Origin: Haliclystus octoradiatus
Lineage: Eukaryota > Cnidaria > Staurozoa > Stauromedusae > Haliclystidae
Length of the DNA stretch: 64,000 bases
Reading direction: 5' to 3'
NCBI GenBank assembly: GCA_916610825.1
Contig: OU744446.1
Location: 39,825,636-39,889,635, forward strand
This document shows, piece by piece, positions 34,957 through 46,461 of this stretch; the first letter of the stretch is position 1, and the number at the start of each line of letters is the position of its first letter. The position numbers and the translations under genes were made by a program. The notes under the pieces are model-generated. The model was not told the DNA's origin. It was given only the letters and a program-made list of their open reading frames with translations, and searched no databases.

Positions 34957-37900
34957 TTATTTCCGCTTCTTAGTTGGTCGGTTGAAACTCTGCCTCATTC
35001 CACCGGCGTGTGAAGTATGGAATTTCAAATTTTGAGCGTTATCTGTGAACCAGGCTGATTCAGACTGAAGACAAAAAACAATAATAATAATAATAATAAT
35101 AATAAATAATAATACTATAATATGCACTGTGTGAGATTGAACAAGAAAAGAAATTGTTTGTGAAATTACATTAGTTGTATCCTGGTCAACGAGATGGGTA
35201 TACTTCGTGCGGCCAGAACGACCAAAATTTTTGACCTGAAAAAGGGAACAGGATGATAACGCGCAGCAATTTAATAATTGTTTCATGATGAAGAGTCTCA
35301 TTGTGTATCTGACTTACTTGCATGACTTTAGGTAATATAGTTTTATCAAAATGATCTTCTAATGTTGGCTGAGCAAAGTCTTGTATCATTAAATTATCTT
35401 CTTCATTCTACCAAATAAAACAATGACATGTTAGACACAGCATCAAACGCATGTGTATATATATATATATACTCAAAGGCATGCATTGCATACTCACAGT
35501 GAAGAAGGCACCGCGATGGTAATACTTCTGAAGAAACTTGTATTTGCCTTTTGATGCTTTGTTTGTTATCTCCTTTGGTCGGAGGCGGAACTCTGTGCGG
35601 CGCTCTTCCTCTGTCATATTATGAATTCTATCATGCTCAAATTGTTCTTTTTCTCGTCTACGGATTAATAGAAACACACACATTGAACAACAACAATAAC
35701 AAATGATTATCATAAACAACTATTAAAGATAATTTATAAACAACAAATATTATCTACAAAAAGAAAATATCTACAACAACAAGAATGAGTTTCTTACGCC
35801 TCTTTTTCATCCTTATCGCGTTTGATCCTCTTTAACTCTCTGACTTTCCATGCTTCATACTAAATCACAACAACACATATTATCCTATTAACAAACATCT
35901 GCCAAGCGATGTTACTCAAAAACCCATATTTTTAGAAAATAACAACACTCGCCTCGTCTTCACCACCTTCGTCGTCTGTTATTATAATTTGTTCCTCCTT
36001 TTCAACTAGATAATAACAAAATTAAGTTGAATTGACACATACTTCGTTGAAATTAATTTATTCACTTTTTATAGATCTGCTACCAACCTCCTTGGTCCTC
36101 TTTCAATTCGCTCCGTAGTATCTCGCTTACCAGCTGAAAGAAACAGAGAGATCATCATCAACATTAATAAAATAACATGAAATAACATAACATAAACAAT
36201 GTACAGTAATATCAATATAAACTTTGAAACAACTGATGATGACCTCTTGTGGTCATTCCACCTGTGCGCACCAGTATTGCGCGTTGATTTTGGTTGTTGA
36301 AAAATATTGGAGAGCAGAGGAGGGAATAGGCTGAATTTAATTTTATAATGGGTGAACATCAATTAATTAATGTGATTCAAGGTGCCTTTTGCTTCTGAAT
36401 TTTGTTTATAAAGAGAATTAATTTCTACTAATGAATTTGAGAATTACCATTGTTGATTGCCGTTTTCTCTCTTCCATCAGTTTTCTCATTTTTTCGGTTG
36501 CTTCCGCGCCATCATCATTCACCCCGTCTATTCCGTCCAAAGTCACCCTGTCATTCCTAAGGTTTGGAAATATCATTCAGTAGTGAATATTTCTATGAAA
36601 ATGCAACTGTGCAACCCAATCAACTCACTTTCGAACAAAGACAGGCTTCAGTCTAGTGCCAGTCTCCATCCCATCATCTGAGTCTGAGTATTCTTCATAT
36701 TCTGAACTCTATATGATTCAACAAAAACGTTTCAAAACAAACAAACAAACAAGTTGACCATCATGCATACATAATTACAACGTTTGCTACCTCTAACTCG
36801 TCATCAACTTCTTGTTCATTTATTGTGTCATCCTCTATGTCTAGTATGTCCTAAAAGAAGATTAACAAAAAGATACTGAAACATGATAATGGATACAGCG
36901 CACTGCCAATGTGGGATAATACGACAGTGCAAATTATATCAAACCTTTTCTTCTCTCCGTGCCATTGCTTTTCTCTTTAGAAACTCTCTACGCCTTTCCA
37001 ATGCCTACCAACATACAGTAACACATTGCTTGGCAGGCAACAGCATTTTTGATAGGTTCTTAAAAGTATAATTAATCACTAAACAAACCTCTTCGTTGAG
37101 GTCTTCTTCTTCACTGCAAACATTTTAAAAGCAACAAGAAAACATGAGAAAAATAATCTTCTGTGCATGCAGTGATGAGTGACAGATGTCATATACGCTG
37201 TGATAAATGACGTCACAACAGACATACCTGCTTTCCTCCATTCTTGTTATATGTTGTACGTTATTCTAAGGGGTAAACATTGAATCATTGCGTGTGATGT
37301 AGGTTTATGCATGAATAACATGCAATATAACTAATAATGCACTACCTCTGTCATTTCATCTTCGTCATCATTGGCACTGTCTTCCTCTTCCTCGTCAGAA
37401 GCTTGTCGAATACGTTGCCGATGCCCATGATCACCAGCTGACCTAGAATTAGACAGAAAAGAGGACTGACAAAAAAGATCATGTAAAAAATGTGTAATCA
37501 AAATTCAGAAGTACTCATAATTGTAATCATTGGCAACGATGGGAGTAGCTGCTGTCTATGTAAAAGACTTACTCATTTTCATCGTCATTTAACTCGTCAG
37601 CAAAAAACTGAAAGGAAAGAAAACGTTTAAGAATTGATTGAAGAGATTGCTTATTATATAATTTAAATAGTTTGCTGCACGTACATCTGATCTGTTATCT
37701 TCTTGTACGTCATCTTCTTCTTCTTCGTCATCTTCATCGCCGCTTTCTCCTTCAGGGGCATACGTTGGTCTGTTGAAATAAATAAGTGTCATGTTACAAT
37801 TTTGTAGTCTATGCTCAATTGAAGGCAACTAAAATTTTTGTAACTAGGTTTCAAACCTTTTTCCAGCAATATATCTTGTTACTTTGACTTTCTCGACTAC

Positions 37901-39828
37901 GAAGTCGCCTGAAACAGAAACAACGTAAATCAGCAACAATTCTATTGCATTAGGTATAGGGCTATTTAAAATGTCAGATTGAGAAAGTGGAGAGCGTATG
38001 GAATCAGGAACCATATTATCATATATACTGTATCATGTATTATCATATAGGATAAGGATAAATTTTGTAGTCTAGTTGAAATAAATTGTCTGGTGATCAG
38101 CGTTTGGTGTGAAATTTGAAGTAGATCAATTCTAGAATGTTTCCTTTTTGACTTTCACTGTATTCTAAATAGAAACAATCTGATTAATAAGGTGTTAATA
38201 ATAATTATTATTAATATTCTTCAAGCCCCATTTCTCAACACATTAAGAATAGTAAAGCAAAGAATACTACGCAATACTAGATAGAATTGTGTGCGCTATA
38301 ACAAGTCATTGGTTGAATGTTGTAATTATTGGGGTGCACTTCCTCTGAAAAGGTGTTCATACAATGATACAAAGAAGAACGCTGTTGACCTGGTATGCAG
38401 ATTATGTCAATGGCGCACCCGAGATTCAACAATATTTAGATCTTTTACGGTCAAACGTCAGTATTTGCAGTTGCGCACCCGAGATCTCGGTGAAAACTGA
38501 CCTTCTCTGCAGGGCACGTCTGATTTACGGAAAACGTAAAGAAATTTACGGAAAAATATAAAACGAGGTCCATTGTATTCTGCTTTCCTGTAAACGAGTG
38601 TACCGCATGGAAATACGTCGTTTTGAGCAATGGATTTAGGTGTAGTGAATATAGCAACATCTATTTTGCGATGATGTTTTGAGTTTGGACATTCGACATA
38701 AGACATTTGGATATTATCGATATTATTGATATTCTGTTTAATTTACTTCTTGTTAGTTTTTTTGATATAGGTCTTTGCCTACCTAAAACATTGCTTTGTA
38801 ATTTATTACATTATTGTCGATTTCGGTGGTTGAATTAACTAAAAACAAAGATTGAAGTTTAGTTCCGATTCTTGTCATTACAAATCTCTCGCCAATTGGG
38901 CAAGCAATGGTAACTGTGCAAGATAAATACGGTATCCTTCGCAAACGGATACAACTGGTAACTGCAATTTATTTAATTCTTCGCCATATATATAACATGG
39001 AATTGAAAGCTTTCGTTGTAGCTCTGATTGTGATGAAGATAAACTGAAATGTTCACTTTGTCAAGATATAGTCTTTGACAGCTACTCGCAAACACTGTTC
39101 AGATTGTAATTCGCATTTAATTTAAAACATTTACAATTTTGTATTCTTTTCTATCGATGATTAATTACACAAATAAAGTATAACAGATGCTAGGATAAAA
39201 TAGACAAAATAATCACATCCGGAAGAACGAGAAAGAAACGGAAAGCCACAAATTTGCGGCGATTTTAGAAAACTGAATGAGTGCATAAATTAGTCGTGAA
39301 CGATTTGTTTCTTCCTACAGCGGAATTGTTTTTCGCAAATTTACATGGCGCAAAACTATTCTCTACTTGCGATTTAGAATCAGGGTTTAATAAAATAAAA
39401 TTAGACAAAGTGTCATCTGAGTTGACTATACAATAGCCACTCATCGCGGTAATTATCGTTATTAACGACTTCCGTTCTGTGTCAGTTCCGCACCCGAGAT
39501 TTTCCAACGCACAATGTCAGATCACTTACCATCACAATGTAATGATAAATCAAAATGTAAAATAGCACAGGATAAATTAATGTATTTTGGGCATACTATA
39601 TCTGCTAGTGGAATATCCCCAGATACATCTAAAATTACTGAAGAGTTAGACATGTCACCACCTAATAACATAACCGAGGCTCGGCTTTTAGTGTTTTTCA
39701 AGGCTTTATAATTCGATAGGAATAAATTGCGCAGTCTTACCTTTTTCATTTTTTTTAGAGATCGCACCAGCAGTCGAGCGAATTTGTCTCTTGCCAATCG
39801 TTTGACTAGATTGAAAATCAGTTGTCAT
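34957..39828 (-). CDS. MFAP1: Microfibrillar-associated protein 1 (spliceosomal MFAP1)
   Basis: MFAP1 is a nuclear component of the spliceosomal B complex. 18 exons with consistent phases encode about 437 residues (human 439): 39741-39828, 37857-37908, 37685-37769, 37573-37607, 37346-37442, 37228-37265, 37089-37113, 36945-37004, 36791-36850, 36629-36708, 36448-36556, 36088-36133, 35953-36005, 35798-35859, 35498-35657, 35318-35407, 35170-35235, 34957-35064. Family hallmarks are [13 protein letters not shown] near the N terminus, acidic stretches, [71 protein letters not shown] and [17 protein letters not shown], ending in a basic PTKKRK. The intron after exon 13 uses a GC donor (GAG|GCGAGT). 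Intron 1 (1.8 kb) contains a Ty3/gypsy remnant. The ATG follows from the read-through of exon 1 into the conserved core. Confidence 0.95.
38390..39200. other. MFAP1 intron 1, repeat-derived sequence
   Basis: Contains GCGCACCCGAGATCTCGG followed by a CTTCTCTGCAG motif (38473-38515), which recurs in reverse at about 11056-11090 in SUPT5H intron 1. A minus-strand frame at 38458-38706 has no family similarity that I recognise. The rest shows nothing identifiable. Confidence 0.4.
39225..39720 (+). pseudogene. Ty3/gypsy reverse transcriptase remnant in MFAP1 intron 1
   Basis: Plus-strand frames contain the RT segments [11 protein letters not shown] and [16 protein letters not shown] (39255-39410), then after a break [17 protein letters not shown] with PPNNITEAR (about 39565-39690), the order seen in gypsy RT. 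Stops and a deletion of the catalytic YxDD region make it non-functional. It is antisense to MFAP1. Confidence 0.75.
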
Positions 39829-40784
39829 CCGAACCGGTTCCATCTTTAAATATCAGACAAATTAGAATGAGATAAAACTGAACTATTTATAAAGACAAAT
39901 ACGGTCTTTTTACATTACAGCTTAACGATAAATCAGGCAATTAACACAGTAATAAAAACATTCGCAATACAATTTATGTTTTCTCCGTGATGATTTTTGT
40001 GAATTCTATAAGATGGTGGCCAGCCTCTTTCTTGATTAATTATGTGATGAGCTCATTGGAAAGAGGCTGAATTACAGAAGCCAACAGAAGCCAAGGAGAA
40101 GCTTCAAAGGAGAAGCATTTGAGATTTTCAATTTTTTTAGAAATGCCTGTGGCGCAATTTTTGTTTGAAATTGTGTCTACTGTGTTCAGAACATCATTAC
40201 AAGCATTTTCAAAATGAACGCCATTTTTTATTGTTAAACGAGTATTAATCTATTATGGCCTATTACCACTCGTGCTGTGGGAGATGCGAAACTGAACTAA
40301 AAATACTTAAGAGCAAACTCCACACATCCTGCCATTTAATGTATTTTGTTCGGGACAGCTGGTATCGTTGGGCGAGAATATCGTTTATCCCATGTTCTGC
40401 TCCGTGAAACCATAGTGCCGGCGCACCCGTGCTGAAGGTCTAGCATAATCAATCCGCGCGGTTATGGGTTTGTGAAACTATATTTATTATTCTGAATCAG
40501 AACGGATCCGTTTGCACTGCATGCATGTCCCATTAAATATTTAGGGCTCGGTCTTACATCGGCTGTCACGTGCTAATGAATCTGAAGCATGAAGTTGGCG
40601 ATGAAGATTTTATTTATTATCATTTCCTACTGTACAGATGCAAGCTTATAATTTATATCGAAAATACAATAATTTACATGACGTCGTTTAAAACAAGACG
40701 TGTTTATAACCGGCAGAAGATGACATTTCGAATAATTAACCGCAAATGAATCACCTCGTGTCCGTATCTAAGGACGGTCGTCAA
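39829..40784. other. Intergenic, MFAP1 5' side to K2P 3' side
   Basis: Should contain the MFAP1 promoter (minus strand, just above 39828) and the K2P 3' UTR. No core promoter motif, coding signal or named repeat could be supported. Confidence 0.4.
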
Positions 40785-42490
40785 TCATCCGTTATCCGGT
40801 AATTCTTTATCAGGTTTCGTTCCGTTATGCTCCGCTGGATACACTCGGGCTATTTTACGCATTGACGAAATGCGTTGCCTCCCTGTTGCTGGTGGGCTCT
40901 TCTGTTCAACTTCTGCAGATGTGAATTTTATTTTGTCTAAATTCGAAGTGGATGATCTGCGTTGTAACTGATATAATGCTAGATCATGCATAGTACGTGT
41001 TAAGGGCGAGGAATGAGGCCTCTCCTTCAGTCTCGCGCTTGATACTATAGTAGCTGATGGTGCTTGCCATGATAGTATTGATGCAATGGAGTTCTCTTGT
41101 GTTGAGCTTGACGCCGCTGATGCCTAAATTAGAAACAAGACAATCATCCCATAAATACGATAACAGATCAGTGTCATCAGACCACGTGACTAATTTGTCG
41201 TAGTCTTACCGTCTCGTTTTCAAATTCAAGGCCATCCTCACTGCCTTCATTCAGAGTTGGTTGCTTATTCACATTCGCATGGAAGCGAGAGCCTCTCAGA
41301 TCAATCACTTGTGTTAACGCATGCGCATTGGCCAATACACTGTCATCTGTACTGACGAGTAGACAGGGTCCATTGTAATTGCCTCGTACTTGTTTTCCCA
41401 AGGGTAAATCTACGTCATCAGGCACATGGCTTTCCCTTCTAGGGAACTGCCTTACTAACGTCCCGCCTGGAAGTATGGTGCCCCTTCTTGCCAGCATATC
41501 AGCTGTTCCTTGGGGCATTTTATAACCAAGTTTCGTTAAAGCCTTTTGATTGAGATTCTCGATATTCATGTTAGCAATCGCATCGAGGGGATCGTAAAGG
41601 TCTAATTTCTTCGTTTTCTCTTCAATCAATTTGCTGATGGAAAGAATAACGCCGGACATGATAGAGAGGCCCATGACGTAATATATCAACGCTGCTAATT
41701 CCACAGCGAGGCTTTCTCCTGCATTGAAATCAAGACGCCGTTGGCCAGGTATAAAATCACCGAATCCAATGGTAGTTAATGAAATGAAGCAGAAATAGAA
41801 AGCATCTAAATAAGTCCACCCTTCGGACATACTAAATATCAAGCCACCAAGAAATAACATAATTAATGCAAGGACGCATGATACTATAGCACTCTTCATT
41901 TCCAATCTTTCAGCTTCACGGTTGTAAGCTCTACGTTCGTAAGATTTGACTGAATTTGATATGAAACTGGTCAGTTCATTACCCACGGTACGCAGGAAGA
42001 AGGCAGTCAGCGGAATTCCAACTAGGGCATATAACATGCAAACGATGCGCCCGGCTGCTGCACGAGGCACAATATGACCATACCCTGAAATGGAGACACG
42101 CAGCATTAGATCAGATTGGGTATATTATTATTATTCGATTAGATTGATTAAACACAATCGGCATTACGCTTACTCACCGATTGTGGTGACGATATTTCCA
42201 GAAAAGAAAAATGCGTTCACGAAATTCCATTCGGATGATTTGGAATGTTCAAAGTAACCACCACGGATAGCTTCTTCCGTCTTCCTCAAAAACAACTGCA
42301 TCTCAATCTTAGTTATGTTGTGTTTATGTCTGAATAAATCTGATTCTGCAGTATAAACATCGATCCTCTTCTTATAATCCGACGTTCGTTCAATTGCCAA
42401 GAACACGCCCGCACCAATAAATAGATAAACTAGGAATATCACCGCTCTAATTAGTATCTTCCGAAAGACAGATTTAAACTTTTGTCCCAT
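40785..42490 (-). CDS. Two-pore-domain potassium channel (K2P/KCNK family)
   Basis: K2P channels carry background K+ leak currents across the plasma membrane as dimers. Exons 42178-42490, 41210-42084 and 40785-41123 (phases agree) encode about 508 residues. Visible parts are M1 near 10-33 (VIFLVYLFIGAGVFLAIE), the extracellular cap with an N-glycosylation site (HNIT), the first pore TTIGYGHIVP near 102-111 split by intron 1, M2 with GIPLTAFFL, M3, the second pore TTIGFGDFIPGQ near 208-219, and M4 with YYVMGLSIMSGVI. The GYG/GFG pair and pore spacing place it with TREK/TALK/TASK-type channels, but I cannot choose a subfamily. The ~240-residue C-terminal tail, rich in Ser/Arg, is long for the family and resembles nothing I know. 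Confidence 0.93.
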
Positions 42491-43970
42491 ACTCTTTCAA
42501 AGAATCCTATATGATGTATTTCTGGTATAAAATCAACTAATCTATCACATTCTGCATCACACGAGTTTAATCCAAGTCCAAAGTTAATCTATCAAATTAA
42601 AACTGAGCTGAGCAATCGGCCACTCGCCATTCAGTCATTGAGAATTAATGTCATTCGCTTTGACTTTTGATATTTGACTATGAACTTGAATGGTTTTTAC
42701 TTGGAAGTACACAATAATCAAAGCGAAACATCGTAGCATCCATCATCTTCTCTGCTTATATTTACAATCAACCAACAACTCTATAGACTAGCATGTCATG
42801 AATATGCGGCGGTGACTGTCTCCAATCTGACTTGACTGAAACACCAATAATGTTATATCCACGCGCGCCTGCTGTTCAACGCCGTTTTCACAAATGAATC
42901 TATATCCAGTTTGTAACAAACGCGTATATAATCAACTGTACGCCGTAAGTACTAAAACCAATGCAAAATGGAATATCGATAAGTCTATAACTTTAATCGT
43001 CGTTGAAGTAGCTGGCGTCAGTAAAATAATGTCTATCGTAGTTAAGCGGCGTAACGATTGCGATGGCCACTGCTTTACTGTGATCAATTGGTCGATCGTT
43101 TGTGTCACAGATGGCCTCTGAAACTGTTCCCTGCCTTTTCTCTTGCACCTGTCGGCAGTTGTCTTAGGCCACCGCCGCTGCAGATGAAGTCTGATGTACG
43201 CGCAGTCATTTGCCACACAAACTATAACGTGCGTACATTATGTCTTTGTTTCAAAATGTTTGCTCATCGCTGATTGGATGATTGGATTGAAAATCAGCAA
43301 GTATTTACCTGTCGTTTTAGAAGGGAGAAACATCGTAGTCATAGCAACAAAGACAACTATTGATCAGTCGAGTCTTTCCCTCTGTCAAGGTTTTGTTTCA
43401 TGTAACTATAGGATGTTTAAATAAAAGATGATTTATTTTATATCGCAGTTTATCTGACGCAGTTGTAACAAAGAAGCCTTCGAGTAGACTAATTCACTCA
43501 TTCGGTCTACTAATATGAGGTTGTATTCATCTAAATAATTAATGGTAATGACCGTGACGATGACGAGCAATAAGATTAACGTTACTAAATTTCAATTTGA
43601 TGAAATTCTACTGTGTACCGTGACCGTGTTTATTGTAATAGTACAACTCTGTAATCTATAGTTACTCTGTTATTTGACAACCGGTATGAATTTCCGTTTA
43701 TTTGAGATACATCAGTATGCCTTCTGTACATCTCCGTTTAACTCCGAGATACTTGGCCGGGGATGTCGATGATTAGTTGATTTGATTAATCCGATCAAAA
43801 AATGACGGTTAATTCAATTTCAGAAATGTTGGATACATATAGACAATAATATTGCTGTAAAAGGTAGTGTTTATATAATTAACGTACGATATACTGTAGT
43901 ATCCTTTCTTAATATCTATTTATATACTATATACATGTGTGTGTTTGTGTTTATAAGTACCGTATATTTA
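42491..43970. other. Intergenic, K2P promoter side
   Basis: About 1.5 kb between the K2P start codon and the ankyrin gene stop. The K2P promoter must lie in the first few hundred bases. Short frames on both strands have no support. Confidence 0.4.
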
Positions 43971-44897
43971 CTATAATTCATAACAGACTTTGATTTTCTC
44001 CAAATGTCCTTTCTCTACTGTTTCCCCATAAAACAACGTCGCATCTGCTAGTACCATCGCTGTTGCTAAGTTACTTGCTAACTCAAATGGTGTTCTGTGA
44101 TCGGAATTACGAGCCCATGCGGATCCTCCTTCTGACATTACTAGTCGCACTATACTGGCATCGCCTCGTTTTGCCGCATAATGTAAAGGAGTATTGCCAT
44201 GGCAATCCGAAGTTCTAAAATCAAACCCAGCACGTGCTAGCTGCTTCAGTTCAAAGTAATTGGCTCTCAAAAACATTTCATCCAATGGCTGATTAACAAT
44301 TACTAAATCCTGGTCGTTTTGATAACTTGTTTGGTGTGGCAGATAGAAATATGGCGTGTACAGATGCGGCAACTGACTGCTCTCTCTCATTCCATCGTGA
44401 CTGTGACTGGTAGTGTCAGGAATGCTCATACAAGATCGGCTTAATTTACGTTTTTGATTGTCTGGTATGGCTGGGAAAGAGGCTCTTCTGCTACGCTCAC
44501 CTCGTCCGCGTGTTGTCTGTTCGTCTGTTTTATCCTTCCAATGAGAGGCTGCTACGTCATCACATTTAACAGTAGAACTTTCTAGGTATTGCATGGCAAG
44601 TATCCCGTTATCGTTGTTGTTGTTGTTGCAATCTTTGACGACTCCATCGTCGTGGATTGGTCTTGCTTCACGTGATTGACTTTTCGACCTTGCAGCCTCA
44701 TTTGCATTACGATGGCATGAAGAACTTCTTGGCGCAACTGTTGAACGCGATCTTCGCCTCACGTCATCCAATGGCATCAAATTTAGAAAGTTCGTTGTTT
44801 GCCTTTGTGTTACAACGCTGCGAAGAACTATACTCTTCTCCAACTTACAAAGATCTCTTGGCAAAAGAAAATTAATGGGCAAAATTGCCAATGTCAT
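43971..44897 (-). CDS. Small ankyrin-repeat protein
   Basis: A single open exon of 308 residues from ATG 44897, the first Met after an in-frame TGA. The N-terminal two thirds is low-complexity and Ser/Arg-rich with an Asn run and an RRASFP site that could be phosphorylated by a basophilic kinase. Residues about 205-285 contain two ankyrin repeats: LRANYFELKQLARAGFDFRT, then HGNTPLHYAAKRGDASIVRL, then DHRTPFELA. Two repeats plus flanks is short for a stable ankyrin fold. A strong acceptor (TTTTACTTCTAG, exon from 44952) lies 55 bp upstream of the ATG, suggesting a spliced 5' UTR. I do not recognise an orthologue. Confidence 0.75.
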   Translation of the reverse strand: MTLAILPINFLLPRDLCKLEKSIVLRSVVTQRQTTNFLNLMPLDDVRRRSRSTVAPRSSSCHRNANEAARSKSQSREARPIHDDGVVKDCNNNNNDNGILAMQYLESSTVKCDDVAASHWKDKTDEQTTRGRGERSRRASFPAIPDNQKRKLSRSCMSIPDTTSHSHDGMRESSQLPHLYTPYFYLPHQTSYQNDQDLVIVNQPLDEMFLRANYFELKQLARAGFDFRTSDCHGNTPLHYAAKRGDASIVRLVMSEGGSAWARNSDHRTPFELASNLATAMVLADATLFYGETVEKGHLEKIKVCYEL

Positions 44898-45193
44898 CTC
44901 CTTTATCCAAAAATTAAGCACTTCTCAACCGTTGCATATACATATTGCCGTCCTAGAAGTAAAATAAATGTACAGCGTGTTAGATAGATACAACAGTAAC
45001 TTTGAGAGTAGTCTATAAGAGATGGGTCGGCCAAACAGAACCGAAAGCAGAGGATCAGTTGTTTTTGTTCTGTGGGAAAATCTGAATGTATTGATGGATC
45101 TATGTATAGTAAGACAAAACAGAGTTAGTGGTCAATTGTCTCATGGAGTCGACCAAGCGATCAACAAGGTAGAGTGCGCATGAGCGATGCAGT

Positions 45194-45217
45194 CACGTGA
45201 CTGGACATGTGACGTCA
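45194..45217. promoter_or_regulatory. Candidate promoter elements: E-box and CRE
   Basis: CACGTG (45194-45199, inside the palindrome GTCACGTGAC) and a perfect TGACGTCA (45210-45217) lie 16 bp apart, about 310 bp upstream of the ankyrin gene start codon on the minus strand. These are consensus sites for bHLH and CREB/ATF factors. Placement fits a promoter, but function is inferred. Confidence 0.4.
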
Positions 45218-45484
45218 GATTGTTATTGCTTTACAGTACTACTGCAGTTTATGCCTTTTCTTTTATATCCATACACTATTAATAATTCAGCAGAATCAAA
45301 GTTGATTTCGTACAGTATCATGCGACACGGATAACTATTTAATCAATGGAAAAAACTTTCACCAGAAATTATTCATGCGAAATTATTACGCTATGTAATC
45401 TTAGTTTAATCATGGTTTAATATACAATCATAATATTGAATCTTGTATCATAAATAAATACTATTTCATTGTGTTGGTGTATAC

Positions 45485-45656
45485 CTGTTTCTATGATATT
45501 CCAGTTAGACAAAACTCGCTGTAAAAGTCGTCGTAATAAAGTTGAGTTTTGTGACTTCTCGCTCGTCCCCTCTCTCAACTGGCTATAGTCAGCAGATAGC
45601 AAGAGCATCACAATAGAGATAAAACTGAGATTGAATCGCATACTATCCTTCGCCAT
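45485..45656 (-). CDS. Possible first coding exon of a secreted peptide
   Basis: From ATG 45656 the frame gives MAKDSM, a hydrophobic signal-like stretch (RFNLSFISIVMLLLSADYSQ), then a basic amphipathic region (STLLRRLLQRVLSNWNIIET), ending at a donor (AAACAG|GTATAC). If joined to the acceptor at 44952 the reading frame continues GRQYVYATVEKCLIFG and stops, giving about 73 residues, where the GR could be an amidation and cleavage signal. No peptide family is recognised. It may also be a chance ORF. Confidence 0.35.
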
Positions 45657-46019
45657 TGTGTTACCAAGCAACGATATTGAACAGATGAATGTATTTCCAG
45701 AGACACAAAGCACTTACGATAACAATCGGTTACAAGCGGATGGTCCACGGATATGCAGGATCGACGGTTTTATGTACTCAATTAGACTAAAGCGGACGTC
45801 AAGCTATTTTATATTTTATGTGCGATTAGAACGACGACGGAAACGCTCTTATTAGTAGCCTCAGACCAAAACACATTCCATCGACCATCGACTAGAACAT
45901 GTTGTTCTGTGTTCCTTATTTTACCGCGAGGGGCTGGCATAGTATACCCGATGTTAGTATATACGTATATGTTTTGGGAATCTCAAATGATATTTACAAT
46001 TTTTGCGTTTGTTTTAGTG

Positions 46020-46350
46020 GGTTAAGTAATCGCCATTCATATCAATACGCTGGTGCTCACAAATGGAATGATATCTTGTCTGCAATGAAGGAAGTCTCAA
46101 AAAGGACCGGTTTTAAATGTCTCCTCAAGAACGATATGATGGAATGATAAAACTCTATTGACCTCTACTTAGCTCTCTCTTTTTTATTTTGTAAATACTA
46201 AAATTTACCTCTTATCTTTTGTTAATGTTTTATTTCCTGCTTATAAATGAAATAAATACTGTATGTATGTTGTAATGAATAGCCTAATCAGTCCTTCGAA
46301 AAAAGTTTTGATGTAAACTTAAAGGTTTTCTGAATAAATGATGATGATGA
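46020..46350 (+). pseudogene. LINE 3' end remnant with (ATG)n tail
   Basis: The frame SNRHSYQYAGAHKWNDILSA followed by MKEVSKRTGFKCLLKND matches the extreme C terminus of jockey-like LINE polymerases. An AATAAATGATGATGATG-type tail follows at about 46330-46362. Similar tails occur near 59110 and, reversed, near 17170 and 22000. Confidence 0.65.
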
Positions 46351-46461
46351 TGATGATGATGTAATAAATTAATTAACGCAAGAGGAAGACACCGTTGTTT
46401 TGTTTTATTAACACTCAAATCATCAATCATATAGTTACACACACGAGTGACTTCAATACAA

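Noticed and set aside
38458-38706. Minus-strand frame of 82 codons in MFAP1 intron 1
   Set aside because: No family similarity, and it overlaps dispersed-repeat sequence; too weak to call a gene.
44898-44921. Extended ankyrin protein starting eight codons earlier
   Set aside because: That codon is GTG and an in-frame TGA lies just upstream; the ATG at 44897 is the first usable start.
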